Assembly (NCBI GenBank): GCA_003660605.1
Contig: QMUN01000052.1
Span: 1 to 6,130 of the forward strand
Direction: 5' to 3'
DNA length: 6,130 bases
From: Thermococci archaeon
GTDB taxonomy: Archaea > Methanobacteriota_B > Thermococci > Methanofastidiosales > B48-G16
The position numbers and the translations under genes are program-made. The notes beneath the pieces are model-generated. The model had not been told where the DNA came from. It saw nothing but the letters and a program-made list of their open reading frames with translations, and searched no databases. Positions 1 to 5,706 of this stretch are shown in pieces; within the stretch, counting starts at the first letter, position 1, and every line of letters starts with the position of its first letter.

Positions 1-291
1 AATCATAATATTTACTTTGGATGGAGGCCTCTCACAAGAAAGCAGATGAGAAGGATAATAAAAGAATTGAGGATAGAGGGAAAAGTTTCTTATTTTACAA
101 TGAGAGAGGTTCTTCAGATTTCTCCAAAATCTTTTTTTGACATAGATGAAGATTACATATTTCAGGGGCCTATAGCTATTTCCAATAAACCTCTCCAAAA
201 AGTCTCAAAAAACCAGAAAAAATTGGATCTGAAGCTGACTGAAGAGCTAAACAAATTGGTGTTCTATAATGGAGGAAGCATGTACAGATGA
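1..291 (+). CDS. Unidentified protein, C-terminal 96 residues (cut by left edge)
   Basis: The frame is open from base 1 to the TGA at 289-291, so this is the end of a gene that starts outside the window. The first internal ATG, at 46, is probably not the true start because the sequence before it reads as ordinary protein (NHNIYFGWRPLTRKQ). The visible part is basic and mostly alpha/beta in character. The stretch RPLTRKQMRRIIKELR followed by KVSYFTMREVL could be a small helical or winged-helix element, but I do not recognise the family and assign no function. The last 30 or so residues are lysine-rich and look like a loose tail. It overlaps the next gene by 23 nt, which suggests co-transcription and translational coupling with the tRNA methyltransferase genes. 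A role in RNA metabolism is only guilt by association. Confidence 0.6.
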   Translation, partial: NHNIYFGWRPLTRKQMRRIIKELRIEGKVSYFTMREVLQISPKSFFDIDEDYIFQGPIAISNKPLQKVSKNQKKLDLKLTEELNKLVFYNGGSMYR

Positions 292-1177
292 TTACAGAAA
301 AGAGTTTCTGGATAGATATAAACTTCTTTTTAAGGATTTTAATTCTTTTTTAAAAGCAAATGAAAAAGAAAATATATGTATTAGAGTAAATACGCTTAAA
401 ATTTCTAAAAACGAACTTAAAAAAAGACTTGAAAATAGGAGAGTAATACTGGAGGAGATAGAGTACGGATTCAAAGTATTGAAATCAGATTTCTCCATAA
501 GTTCATGTCCTGAGCATCTTTTCGGATATTTTTACATACAGGGAGAGGCTGAAATGAATATTGTTCCTCTTTTTGATTTCAAAGAAGATTTAGTTATTGA
601 TATGTGTGCATCTCCAGGAGGAAAAACAACACAGATATCAGAGTTTATGGGGAACAGAGGAGTAGTTCTTGCTTTTGATGTTGATAGAATAGAAGCTTTA
701 AAAAACAATATACAGAGACTGGGTGTAGAAAACTGCATAGTATTCAAAAAAGATTCGACTAAACTGGATATTGAAGCAAAGAATATTCTTCTTGACGCTC
801 CATGTACAGGCTCCGGGATTATAAGAAAGGATCCTACAAGAAAGCATTCAAGGAGTATGAAAGATGTTTATTTCTGTCAGAATCTGCAAAAAAGACTTCT
901 TGAAGCTGGGATTAGATCATTAAAAAGAGATGGAGAATTAATATACTGTACGTGCAGCCTGGAACCCGAAGAAAATGAGTATGTAATAGACTGGGCTTTG
1001 AAAAACTTTGATATATCTCTGGAAGAGATCAATACAAAAATCAATGGAAAAAAGCTTGTAGACGGATTTCAAAAACCGTTTGGAAAAAGATTGGATAGTG
1101 AAGTAAAGAAGTGTAAGAGATTTTTACCGCATATACATGATACTCACGGAATGTTCGTGGCCAAGGTAGTAAAATGA
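269..1177 (+). CDS. NSUN/RsmB-family tRNA (cytosine-C5)-methyltransferase
   Basis: This 302-residue protein has all landmarks of the NOL1/NOP2/Sun family, which transfers a methyl group from S-adenosylmethionine to C5 of cytosine in RNA. The N-terminal segment includes IRVNTLKI (about 38-45), typical of the family. The Rossmann part holds motif I DMCASPGGKTTQ (111-122), the acidic motif II DVD (137-139), a KDST motif III (161-164), motif IV DAPCTGSG (176-183, product-release Cys179) and motif VI CTCSLEPEEN with the presumed catalytic Cys229. The C-terminal PHIHDTHGMFVAKV (287-300) is the usual last strand. Length and absence of a PUA domain fit archaeal tRNA m5C enzymes of the Trm4/PAB1947 type, so tRNA position 48/49 is a likely target; rRNA remains possible. 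ATG 269 is the only plausible start: an in-frame stop lies at 248, and GGTG at 258-261 is well spaced. TGA overlaps the next ATG as ATGA. Confidence 0.93.
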   Translation: MEEACTDDYRKEFLDRYKLLFKDFNSFLKANEKENICIRVNTLKISKNELKKRLENRRVILEEIEYGFKVLKSDFSISSCPEHLFGYFYIQGEAEMNIVPLFDFKEDLVIDMCASPGGKTTQISEFMGNRGVVLAFDVDRIEALKNNIQRLGVENCIVFKKDSTKLDIEAKNILLDAPCTGSGIIRKDPTRKHSRSMKDVYFCQNLQKRLLEAGIRSLKRDGELIYCTCSLEPEENEYVIDWALKNFDISLEEINTKINGKKLVDGFQKPFGKRLDSEVKKCKRFLPHIHDTHGMFVAKVVK

Positions 1178-2103
1178 AGCTAATCTTTTATCTTTCCGGA
1201 GAAAATGTTGAATTATCAAGAAAAGAAGTTATCTATCTTCTAAAAGCTTTTAATAAAAAATATAATGTCATTGAATCTAAAGGTCAGATACTGGTAATTG
1301 AAACTGATATAGATCCCATGATTTTTAAAAGACTCGGATTGTGTCATAAAGTTCTGGAGTATATGGATAAAGAGATTATTCTTGATGGGACATTTGCGGT
1401 GAGGGTACAAAATCTTGGAGAAAAAAAAGGAAACAAAGAACTTGAAAAAAAGATAGCGGATGAGATTCAAAAACAGAACGATTTTAAACTGAGAGTTAAT
1501 CTCGAAAAACCTCAAAATGAGATATACTGTTTAAACTCTGAAAAGCTTTACATCGGAAAAACGCTGGTAAGTATAGACAGAAAAGATTTTGAAAAGAGAA
1601 AACCACAGTTCAGACCCTATTTTCATCCTTCCTCTTTACATCCTAAGTATGCCAGGGCATTGATAAATCTCTCTCGGGCTAAAAAAGAAGTTCTCGATCC
1701 TTTTTGCGGTACCGGAGGGATTCTTATAGAAGCAGGGCTGATAGGATTAAAAGTTTTCGGGCTGGATATAGAGAAAAAGATGGTGGAAGGATGCAAAAAA
1801 AATCTTGATTTTTACGGAATTAAAGATTACACAATAAAAGAAGGGAGTGTAGAGAATTTGGATTCATATTTTGGGAATATTGAAAGCATTGCTACGGATG
1901 TTCCCTACGGGAAATCCACGAAACTAAATAAGGATATTTATGAAAGAGCATTTGAAAAAATTTATGAAACTTCAAAAAAAGCATGCATTGTCATAAATAA
2001 AGAGTATGATTTTGAAAAAATAGGATTTAAAGTTCTGGATATGGAAAAACTGAGAATGCACAGAACTTTGACAAGATTTATATACGTTCTGCAATGTGAT
2101 TAG
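1174..2103 (+). CDS. tRNA (guanine10-N2)-dimethyltransferase, TrmG10 type
   Basis: This 309-residue protein has an N-terminal ferredoxin-like/THUMP RNA-binding region (about 1-130) and a linker FEKRKPQFRPYFHPSSLHPKYARAL (139-163), characteristic of the Trm11/TrmG10/Trm14 group. A Rossmann methyltransferase domain follows. Motif I is DPFCGTGGILIEA (175-187), motif II is GLDIEKKM (196-203), and the catalytic motif IV is TDVPYGKS (241-248). The ending RMHRTLTRFIYVL (294-306) matches the HR-LTR signature of archaeal TrmG10. The expected reaction is SAM-dependent methylation of guanosine-10 in tRNA to m2G and m2,2G. Motif IV reads D-V-P-Y-G rather than the more frequent D-P-P-Y-G; hydrophobic replacements at this place are known in relatives such as Trm14/THUMPD3, so activity is not excluded. 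ATG 1174 overlaps the previous stop (ATGA) and has AAGGT at 1163-1167 as ribosome binding site. Trm14 (G6) is the main alternative. Confidence 0.88.
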   Translation: MKLIFYLSGENVELSRKEVIYLLKAFNKKYNVIESKGQILVIETDIDPMIFKRLGLCHKVLEYMDKEIILDGTFAVRVQNLGEKKGNKELEKKIADEIQKQNDFKLRVNLEKPQNEIYCLNSEKLYIGKTLVSIDRKDFEKRKPQFRPYFHPSSLHPKYARALINLSRAKKEVLDPFCGTGGILIEAGLIGLKVFGLDIEKKMVEGCKKNLDFYGIKDYTIKEGSVENLDSYFGNIESIATDVPYGKSTKLNKDIYERAFEKIYETSKKACIVINKEYDFEKIGFKVLDMEKLRMHRTLTRFIYVLQCD

Positions 2104-2683
2104 CTAATATATGCGCCTTCCTCAAAACCTCAGGAACTCTGTGAACACAATTGTTTAAAACTATATCGGAAGCCTGTTTTAGGGTAACTCTATTGCCTAT
2201 GGAAACGTATATAGGATTTTTCGAGCTCTTTATGATTTTTCCTATAATCTCTTTATTCTGATATACATACTCTCCTTTTATTTCTCCGCAGAGTAAAGAT
2301 TTTGCAACACCTATCGTCTGTTTCTCCAGCATAACACCAGCCATTGTCGCGAGCCCTGCCCTATAGGGATGGAGTAGCCCATTTCCATCAAATATTATAC
2401 AGCCATCACATTTTTTGATCAAATTCCACAAAATCGGTAATTCTCTGAATGCAAAATACGTCGGTATGTATGGAAACTCTATTTCTTTAATCTCGTAAGA
2501 TTCGTAATTTTTTGAAACGATAGCTCCTACAGCTTTATCTCCTTTATATGCGACGTCAGCTCCATAAATTTCTCCTATTTCATTATATCCTGTATCTACG
2601 TTTTTTGCTATCCTTATTTGAAATTTTCGCAGCTCTTTGAAATCGGGATTTTTTAATAACTTAAAAAACTCTACTTCATACAT
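2078..2683 (-). CDS. nfi: Endonuclease V (deoxyinosine 3' endonuclease)
   Basis: This is a 201-residue endonuclease V, which nicks DNA (and in some organisms RNA) near hypoxanthine, starting repair of deaminated adenine. In order, the family blocks are GADVAY (41-46, metal ligand Asp43), PYIPTYFAFREL (71-82, wedge PYIP and Glu81), FDGNGLLHPYRAG (98-110, Asp99 and His105), GVAKSLLCG (125-133, Lys128), PIYVSIGNRVTL (157-168) and RVPEVLRKAH (182-191). Spacing of Asp99, His105 and Lys128 equals that of D110, H116 and K139 in the Thermotoga enzyme as I recall them, so the active site looks complete. The length is slightly short but typical of archaeal members. ATG 2683 lies 13 nt inside the upstream gene with no clear ribosome binding site, suggesting translational coupling. 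An in-frame stop just upstream (2699-2701) excludes much longer forms. The 3' end overlaps the convergent methyltransferase gene by 26 bp. Confidence 0.95.
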   Translation of the reverse strand: MYEVEFFKLLKNPDFKELRKFQIRIAKNVDTGYNEIGEIYGADVAYKGDKAVGAIVSKNYESYEIKEIEFPYIPTYFAFRELPILWNLIKKCDGCIIFDGNGLLHPYRAGLATMAGVMLEKQTIGVAKSLLCGEIKGEYVYQNKEIIGKIIKSSKNPIYVSIGNRVTLKQASDIVLNNCVHRVPEVLRKAHILANHIAERI

Positions 2684-3417
2684 GATTCTAACGCTTCTTT
2701 AAGTTCTGGAACTGTTTCTATTTTCTTTAATTCTTCCCTATCCACCCACCTATACTGAGTATGCTCAAAATTTAATTTTAAATCTTTTTTACTCTTTAGC
2801 TCAAATAAAAAGGGATGAACATAAAAAATAGTTTTCAAGTTTTCATCTTTTATTTTTAGAATGCTCCCTCTGCTACATAGTGTAATATCTTCTTTTTTTA
2901 ATCCGAGCTCTTCAAATATTTCTCTCTGTGCTGCTTCGAGCGGAGTTTCATCCTCTATATACCCTGATATTCCCGCCCATTTTCCTTTGTACGTAGAAAC
3001 TTTCTCACTTCTTTTAAGTATTAAAATCTTGTTATCAAAACTCAAAAAAGATGTAACGACATCAGAGATTTTGTAATGCGATTCATATTTCTCCATATGT
3101 TTTCTCCATCCTTCCTTTGAAAATCTTTTTTCCATTATCTCTAATTCTTCGAGAACAGCATCTTCTAAATCTATTTCATAATGTAAAGCTAACTGGGTGA
3201 GCAACGCGAAGACCTGTGCAAACTCTCTTTTTAAATCCTTGACATTATATTCGTGACCTATCCCCTCTTTCTTGTACCCTTCTTCAAACTGTATGTATCT
3301 CGATATCTCTCCGAGTTCTTCAAGGAGATGCGAAAGTACGAGAGACGGCGGAAACTTTTCCCATCCTCTTTCTTTATCGAACCTGTCTATTTTTTCCTGG
3401 ATCTTTTTTAAATCCAT
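2671..3417 (-). CDS. MazG-like / Nudix two-domain nucleotide pyrophosphohydrolase
   Basis: This 248-residue fusion joins two house-cleaning folds. Residues 1 to about 110 are an all-alpha MazG-like domain: LLEELGEISRYIQ (31-43) supplies the EExxE metal motif (Glu33, Glu34, Glu37), and the second motif reads REFAQVFALL (64-73), where the usual ExxD has become Glu65...Gln68. Residues 115-248 are a Nudix hydrolase. The Nudix box has ETPLEAAQREIFEELGL (157-173) with the catalytic REIFEELG, but only four residues separate Gly152 from Glu157 instead of the canonical five. WAGISGY precedes it, and the last strand is HTQYRWVDREEL (219-230). Likely substrates are non-canonical or damaged NTP/dNTPs or other nucleoside diphosphate derivatives; the sequence does not say which. 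ATG 3417 overlaps the upstream stop by one base (TAATG) and has GAGGG at 3424-3428, six bases away. It sits between the oxidoreductase and endonuclease V genes in one operon. Confidence 0.9.
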   Translation of the reverse strand: MDLKKIQEKIDRFDKERGWEKFPPSLVLSHLLEELGEISRYIQFEEGYKKEGIGHEYNVKDLKREFAQVFALLTQLALHYEIDLEDAVLEELEIMEKRFSKEGWRKHMEKYESHYKISDVVTSFLSFDNKILILKRSEKVSTYKGKWAGISGYIEDETPLEAAQREIFEELGLKKEDITLCSRGSILKIKDENLKTIFYVHPFLFELKSKKDLKLNFEHTQYRWVDREELKKIETVPELKEALESCMK

Positions 3418-4793
3418 TACTTTCCCTCTTTCAGGATTATCCCCTTAGCTGCAAGAACGCCTGTAACAGCGGCATAGATGATTCCTCTGGAACGACCAGA
3501 TGCATCTCCGCAGATGTACATATTTTCCATATTTGTCTCCATGAAGTTTGATGTAGGATATTTGGTGTCATAAAACTTTATCTCCGGAGCGTACAAAAGC
3601 GTAGAATCGGAAGCGATCCCCTCTATTACAGAGTTAAGTCTTTCTATGGCCTCTTTTATGTTGAGAACTATCCTGTGGGGCATCGCCATTGATATATCTC
3701 CAGGCGTCACGTCTCTTAACGTTGGTTTCACGAGCCCCTTGTCTATCCTGCTCCACGTGGACCTTCTTCCCTTTATGAAATCTTTGTATCTCTGGAGTAT
3801 GGGCTTGCCGCCGCCGATAGTTGTAGCGAGTTTTGCGATTGATCTTCCGTATTTTGTTGTATCCTCTACGGGGTCCGTGAGATTCACTCGGGAGAGAACT
3901 GCAAGGTTTGTGTTCCCTGATTTTTCTTCCTTCTTTGCATGCCCATTTACGAGTACGAATCCTTCATACATCTCTTCCGTAACAAAGCCCTGGGGATTTG
4001 TACAGAAAGTTCTCACCATATCGTCATATGTCCTTGTGAAAAGTCTGAACTTTGCATCGTACATTACTTTACCGATGGGCTTGTAGATCGTGGCCGGAAA
4101 CTCGACTCTGACACCGACGTCTATAGGTCCGTATATTGAAACGATCCCGAGAGAGTAAGCCTGCGATCTGAGCCAGTATGCGCCAGCCCTTCCCGGCGCT
4201 GCAACAACATACTCTGCTTCTATATCTTCTTTATTTGCCTTCAAAATAAAAGAGTCTTTACTTTTTTTAATATCTGTGATCTTTGTATTTAACAAAAATT
4301 TTACTCCTCTAGACTTTAAATCTCTATAAAAAGTATCTATAATCTCTTTTGTTTTATCGCTTCCTATATGCCTCTGTTTCCCAGAGATAAACTCTATTCC
4401 ATTCTTACTTGCTTTTCTTTTCAATTCTTCTAATGCTTCTCCGTCTACTCCATAAGTTTTATCTTCTACCCCATATTCCAAAAAGATTTTATCCACATAA
4501 TCTATAAGTTCCTGGATTTCCTCTGGAGTCCTTTTTAAAGATGCAGGATCTCCTCCTATCTTATAAGTAAGATTCAATTTACCGTCTGATAATGTTCCCG
4601 CTCCCCCTACTCCAGATGTGATCTGGCACGGGTCACATTTCAAACATAAATTTCTATCAGAGACAGGACACTCTCTTTTTAATGCTTCTTTTCCGGAGTC
4701 TATTATTAAACATTCTACTCCTTTATTTATCAACTCCTTTGCCGCAAACAAACCAGAAGGTCCCGCTCCAATTATTGCAACTTTTACTTTCAT
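3417..4793 (-). CDS. FAD-dependent dehydrogenase/oxidoreductase (COG2509-like)
   Basis: This 458-residue soluble flavoprotein has its N-terminal Rossmann dinucleotide motif at once: KVAIIGAGPSGLFAAKEL, with GAGPSG at 9-14 and the acidic end of the second strand at LIIDSG (30-35). A cysteine cluster follows (Cys42, 50, 53, 56, as CPVSDRNLCLKCDPC), then the hallmark GVGGAGTLSDGKLN (61-74). Other family marks are YVVAAPGRAG (195-204) and the C-terminal FAD motif YICGDASGRSRGI (426-438) with the AAVTGVLAAKGI helix. This matches the uncharacterised FAD-dependent dehydrogenases (COG2509), whose substrate I cannot name. The cysteines recur in short members of the family as I remember them and might be redox-active or bind metal. 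The frame extends to a GTG at 4802 (+3 residues). I prefer ATG 4793 because it starts the first strand directly and has GGTAAG just before it. The first third of the gene (N-terminal coding, above 4205) is far more AT-rich than the rest. Confidence 0.9.
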   Translation of the reverse strand: MKVKVAIIGAGPSGLFAAKELINKGVECLIIDSGKEALKRECPVSDRNLCLKCDPCQITSGVGGAGTLSDGKLNLTYKIGGDPASLKRTPEEIQELIDYVDKIFLEYGVEDKTYGVDGEALEELKRKASKNGIEFISGKQRHIGSDKTKEIIDTFYRDLKSRGVKFLLNTKITDIKKSKDSFILKANKEDIEAEYVVAAPGRAGAYWLRSQAYSLGIVSIYGPIDVGVRVEFPATIYKPIGKVMYDAKFRLFTRTYDDMVRTFCTNPQGFVTEEMYEGFVLVNGHAKKEEKSGNTNLAVLSRVNLTDPVEDTTKYGRSIAKLATTIGGGKPILQRYKDFIKGRRSTWSRIDKGLVKPTLRDVTPGDISMAMPHRIVLNIKEAIERLNSVIEGIASDSTLLYAPEIKFYDTKYPTSNFMETNMENMYICGDASGRSRGIIYAAVTGVLAAKGIILKEGK

Positions 4794-4820
4794 GCTTACC
4801 ACGTTTTATTGTATATCTTA

Positions 4821-4830
4821 ATTTAAAAAG
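4821..4830 (-). promoter_or_regulatory. TATA-like promoter of the oxidoreductase-Nudix-EndoV operon
   Basis: On the minus strand the sequence reads CTTTTTAAAT, preceded by the purine-rich GAAAC, which could act as a BRE. Archaeal transcription normally starts about 22-27 bases beyond such a box, here near 4795-4803. That would give a leaderless or very short-leader mRNA for the ATG at 4793 and would place the GTG at 4802 at or upstream of the start. It is the strongest TATA-like stretch in the 114-bp gap. Prediction from sequence only. Confidence 0.45.
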
Positions 4831-4842
4831 GTTTCATTGGGA

Positions 4843-4857
4843 GAATCATTTTGATTC
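4843..4857. repeat. Perfect inverted repeat GAATCA-TTT-TGATTC, possible operator
   Basis: Two 6-bp arms in inverted orientation (4843-4848 and 4852-4857) are separated by three T. The repeat lies 13 bp upstream of the presumed TATA box of the minus-strand operon and about 20 bp before the first ATG (4879) on the plus strand, so it could be a regulator site for either direction. It is short and in AT-rich DNA, so chance is a fair alternative. Confidence 0.3.
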
Positions 4858-4916
4858 ATAAAAAGATAATAAAAGAGCATGAAAGAATCCATACAAGATC
4901 TCATGAGATGTGAGTA

Positions 4917-5273
4917 GTGGCTGTTGTTCAGGGAATAAAAACCCATACAGATAAAGACCAGCAGGCAAAAATATTGGAAATGTGCGGGTACAGCTGTGCT
5001 CACTACGACCTCCAGAAAGTACGCTCTCTGAAAAGTAAAGCGAAAGATGAAAAGGAACTTCTCAAATTGATAAACGAACATATTCCCTGCGGGACGTGGA
5101 TACGAGAAAAGAACATTATCCACTCAAGATGCACGACGTGCGGATGCCCACTGATACGATACGCGATTTTGAGGAATTTAAGGATAGATTTTATGATTAC
5201 ATTGGGGAGAAAGCGATTTCATGAGAAAAGAGATAGAAGAGAGTCTCGATCTGGTAAAGAAGCATCTTCCTAG
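4917..5273 (+). CDS. Truncated cysteine-rich protein; chimeric ORF, probable gene remnant
   Basis: The frame codes for 118 residues from GTG 4917, since an in-frame TGA lies at 4911. Residues 16-81 look like real protein: QAKILEMCGYSCAHY with Cys23 and Cys27, Cys58, then CTTCGCPLIR with Cys72, Cys75 and Cys77. I recall this pattern from a family of archaeal and bacterial cysteine-rich proteins (DUF6144-like), where the text after CGCPL continues into a second half with a CYCSRGW-type motif. Here that half is missing. From about residue 82 (base 5160) the product turns into an arginine-rich tail, and the sensible reading moves to another frame resembling an MNT antitoxin end. An ATG at 4879 opens a short MKESIQDLMRCE frame ending at 4917, which may be the original N-terminus split off by a frameshift. 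The tail overlaps the HepT gene by 53 bp. Whether it is still translated is unknown; I read it as a decayed fragment. Confidence 0.5.
   Translation: MAVVQGIKTHTDKDQQAKILEMCGYSCAHYDLQKVRSLKSKAKDEKELLKLINEHIPCGTWIREKNIIHSRCTTCGCPLIRYAILRNLRIDFMITLGRKRFHEKRDRRESRSGKEASS
5162..5224 (+). pseudogene. Remnant of an MNT-type (MntA) nucleotidyltransferase antitoxin, last ~20 codons
   Basis: In the frame that ends with TGA at 5222-5224, bases from about 5162 read RDFEEFKDRFYDYIG then EKAIS and stop. This is an amphipathic, acidic/aromatic helix like those that end small MNT-fold antitoxins, and its stop overlaps the HepT start as ATGA, the usual arrangement of antitoxin-toxin gene pairs. Nothing of the catalytic GSxxxG...D-D core is present upstream: the frame is closed by TGA at 5048, and the DNA before 5160 codes in a different frame for the cysteine-rich protein. 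An ATG at 5129 could still give a 31-residue peptide. The family call rests mainly on context; the 20 residues alone are too short to be sure. Confidence 0.45.
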
Positions 5274-5616
5274 CGGATTTGAGGAGTTTCTCAACTTAGG
5301 ATTGGTCAAAGACGGAATTTATAAAAAAATAGAGTTTTCTATCGAAAATATTTTCGATATCTGTGCTATTATCAATACGGATCTTGAACTTGGCATTCCC
5401 CGCGACGATGAGAACATCGTAGAAAACCTCATAAAAAATGGCGTTCTCACCAAAGAAATGGGGAAAAAGCTGCGATTAATGAAAGGATTCAGGAATATTC
5501 TTGTACATAGGTACGGAAAAATAGACGATACCCTTGCATTCAAAATATTAACAGAAAGTATTAGCGATTTCTATGATTTTATAAAAGAAATAGAGAAATT
5601 TTTAGAAAAAAAGTAA
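5221..5616 (+). CDS. hepT: HepT-like HEPN-domain RNase toxin
   Basis: This 131-residue all-helical protein matches HepT (DUF86) in length and pattern. The N-terminal helix pair is MRKEIEESLDLVKKHL and the region FSIENIFDICAIIN (39-52) is the usual second helix. The diagnostic HEPN motif Rx4HxY is RNILVHRY, with Arg91, His96 and Tyr98 (91-98), inside KGFRNILVHRYGKID. In studied systems HepT cleaves RNA and is silenced when its partner MntA attaches AMP to the tyrosine of this motif; all three residues are present here, so both toxicity and modification remain possible. ATG 5221 overlaps an upstream TGA (ATGA), and GGGGAG at 5204-5209 can serve as ribosome binding site, though 11 bases away. 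The partner gene that should lie directly upstream appears to be lost except for its tail. The family call is firm; present-day activity is not known. Confidence 0.88.
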   Translation: MRKEIEESLDLVKKHLPSGFEEFLNLGLVKDGIYKKIEFSIENIFDICAIINTDLELGIPRDDENIVENLIKNGVLTKEMGKKLRLMKGFRNILVHRYGKIDDTLAFKILTESISDFYDFIKEIEKFLEKK

Positions 5617-5639
5617 ATTAGAACTCCTCCTTTTCACCC

Positions 5640-5653
5640 TAAAGAACTCTTTA
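5640..5653. repeat. 14-bp palindrome TAAAGA-AC-TCTTTA, possible operator
   Basis: Perfect 6-bp inverted arms (5640-5645, 5648-5653) surround AC. The sequence AGAACTC in it also occurs as a direct copy at 5620-5626, 23 bp earlier. The palindrome abuts the TATA-like TTTAACTTAAA (5650-5660) upstream of the membrane-anchored pentapeptide-repeat gene, a place where a repressor could block transcription. It may be a chance event in AT-rich DNA. Confidence 0.3.
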
Positions 5654-5660
5654 ACTTAAA
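5650..5660 (+). promoter_or_regulatory. Possible TATA box for the pentapeptide-repeat protein gene
   Basis: TTTAACTTAAA lies 46 bases before the ATG at 5707, which would give a start site near 5680 and a leader of about 25 bases. TTTTTATT at 5679-5686 is a competing box that would imply a leaderless transcript. The choice cannot be made from sequence. Confidence 0.25.
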
Positions 5661-5706
5661 CGGCGTCCCATAGAAATGTTTTTATTCTTGGAAAAGAGTA
5701 GTGAGC

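Noticed and set aside
3646..4086. 146-codon open frame on the plus strand
   Set aside because: It runs antisense to the FAD oxidoreductase, whose motifs in this region are clear. The translation has no family features, and the region's higher GC makes antisense open frames more likely.
4794..4802. GTG at 4802 as start of the FAD oxidoreductase
   Set aside because: It adds only MVS. It has no ribosome binding site before it and lies at or ahead of the predicted transcription start, whereas ATG 4793 begins the Rossmann strand and follows GGTAAG. It remains possible.
4818..5123. 101-codon open frame on the minus strand
   Set aside because: It lies antisense to the cysteine-rich remnant and covers the promoter of the minus-strand operon. 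Its translation is Phe/Tyr-rich without recognisable motifs, and no ribosome binding site is evident.
5617..5645. Pyrimidine-rich stretch after HepT as a terminator
   Set aside because: CTCCTCCTTTTC is only moderately T-rich and has no hairpin before it. Archaeal termination there is possible but not supported enough to annotate.
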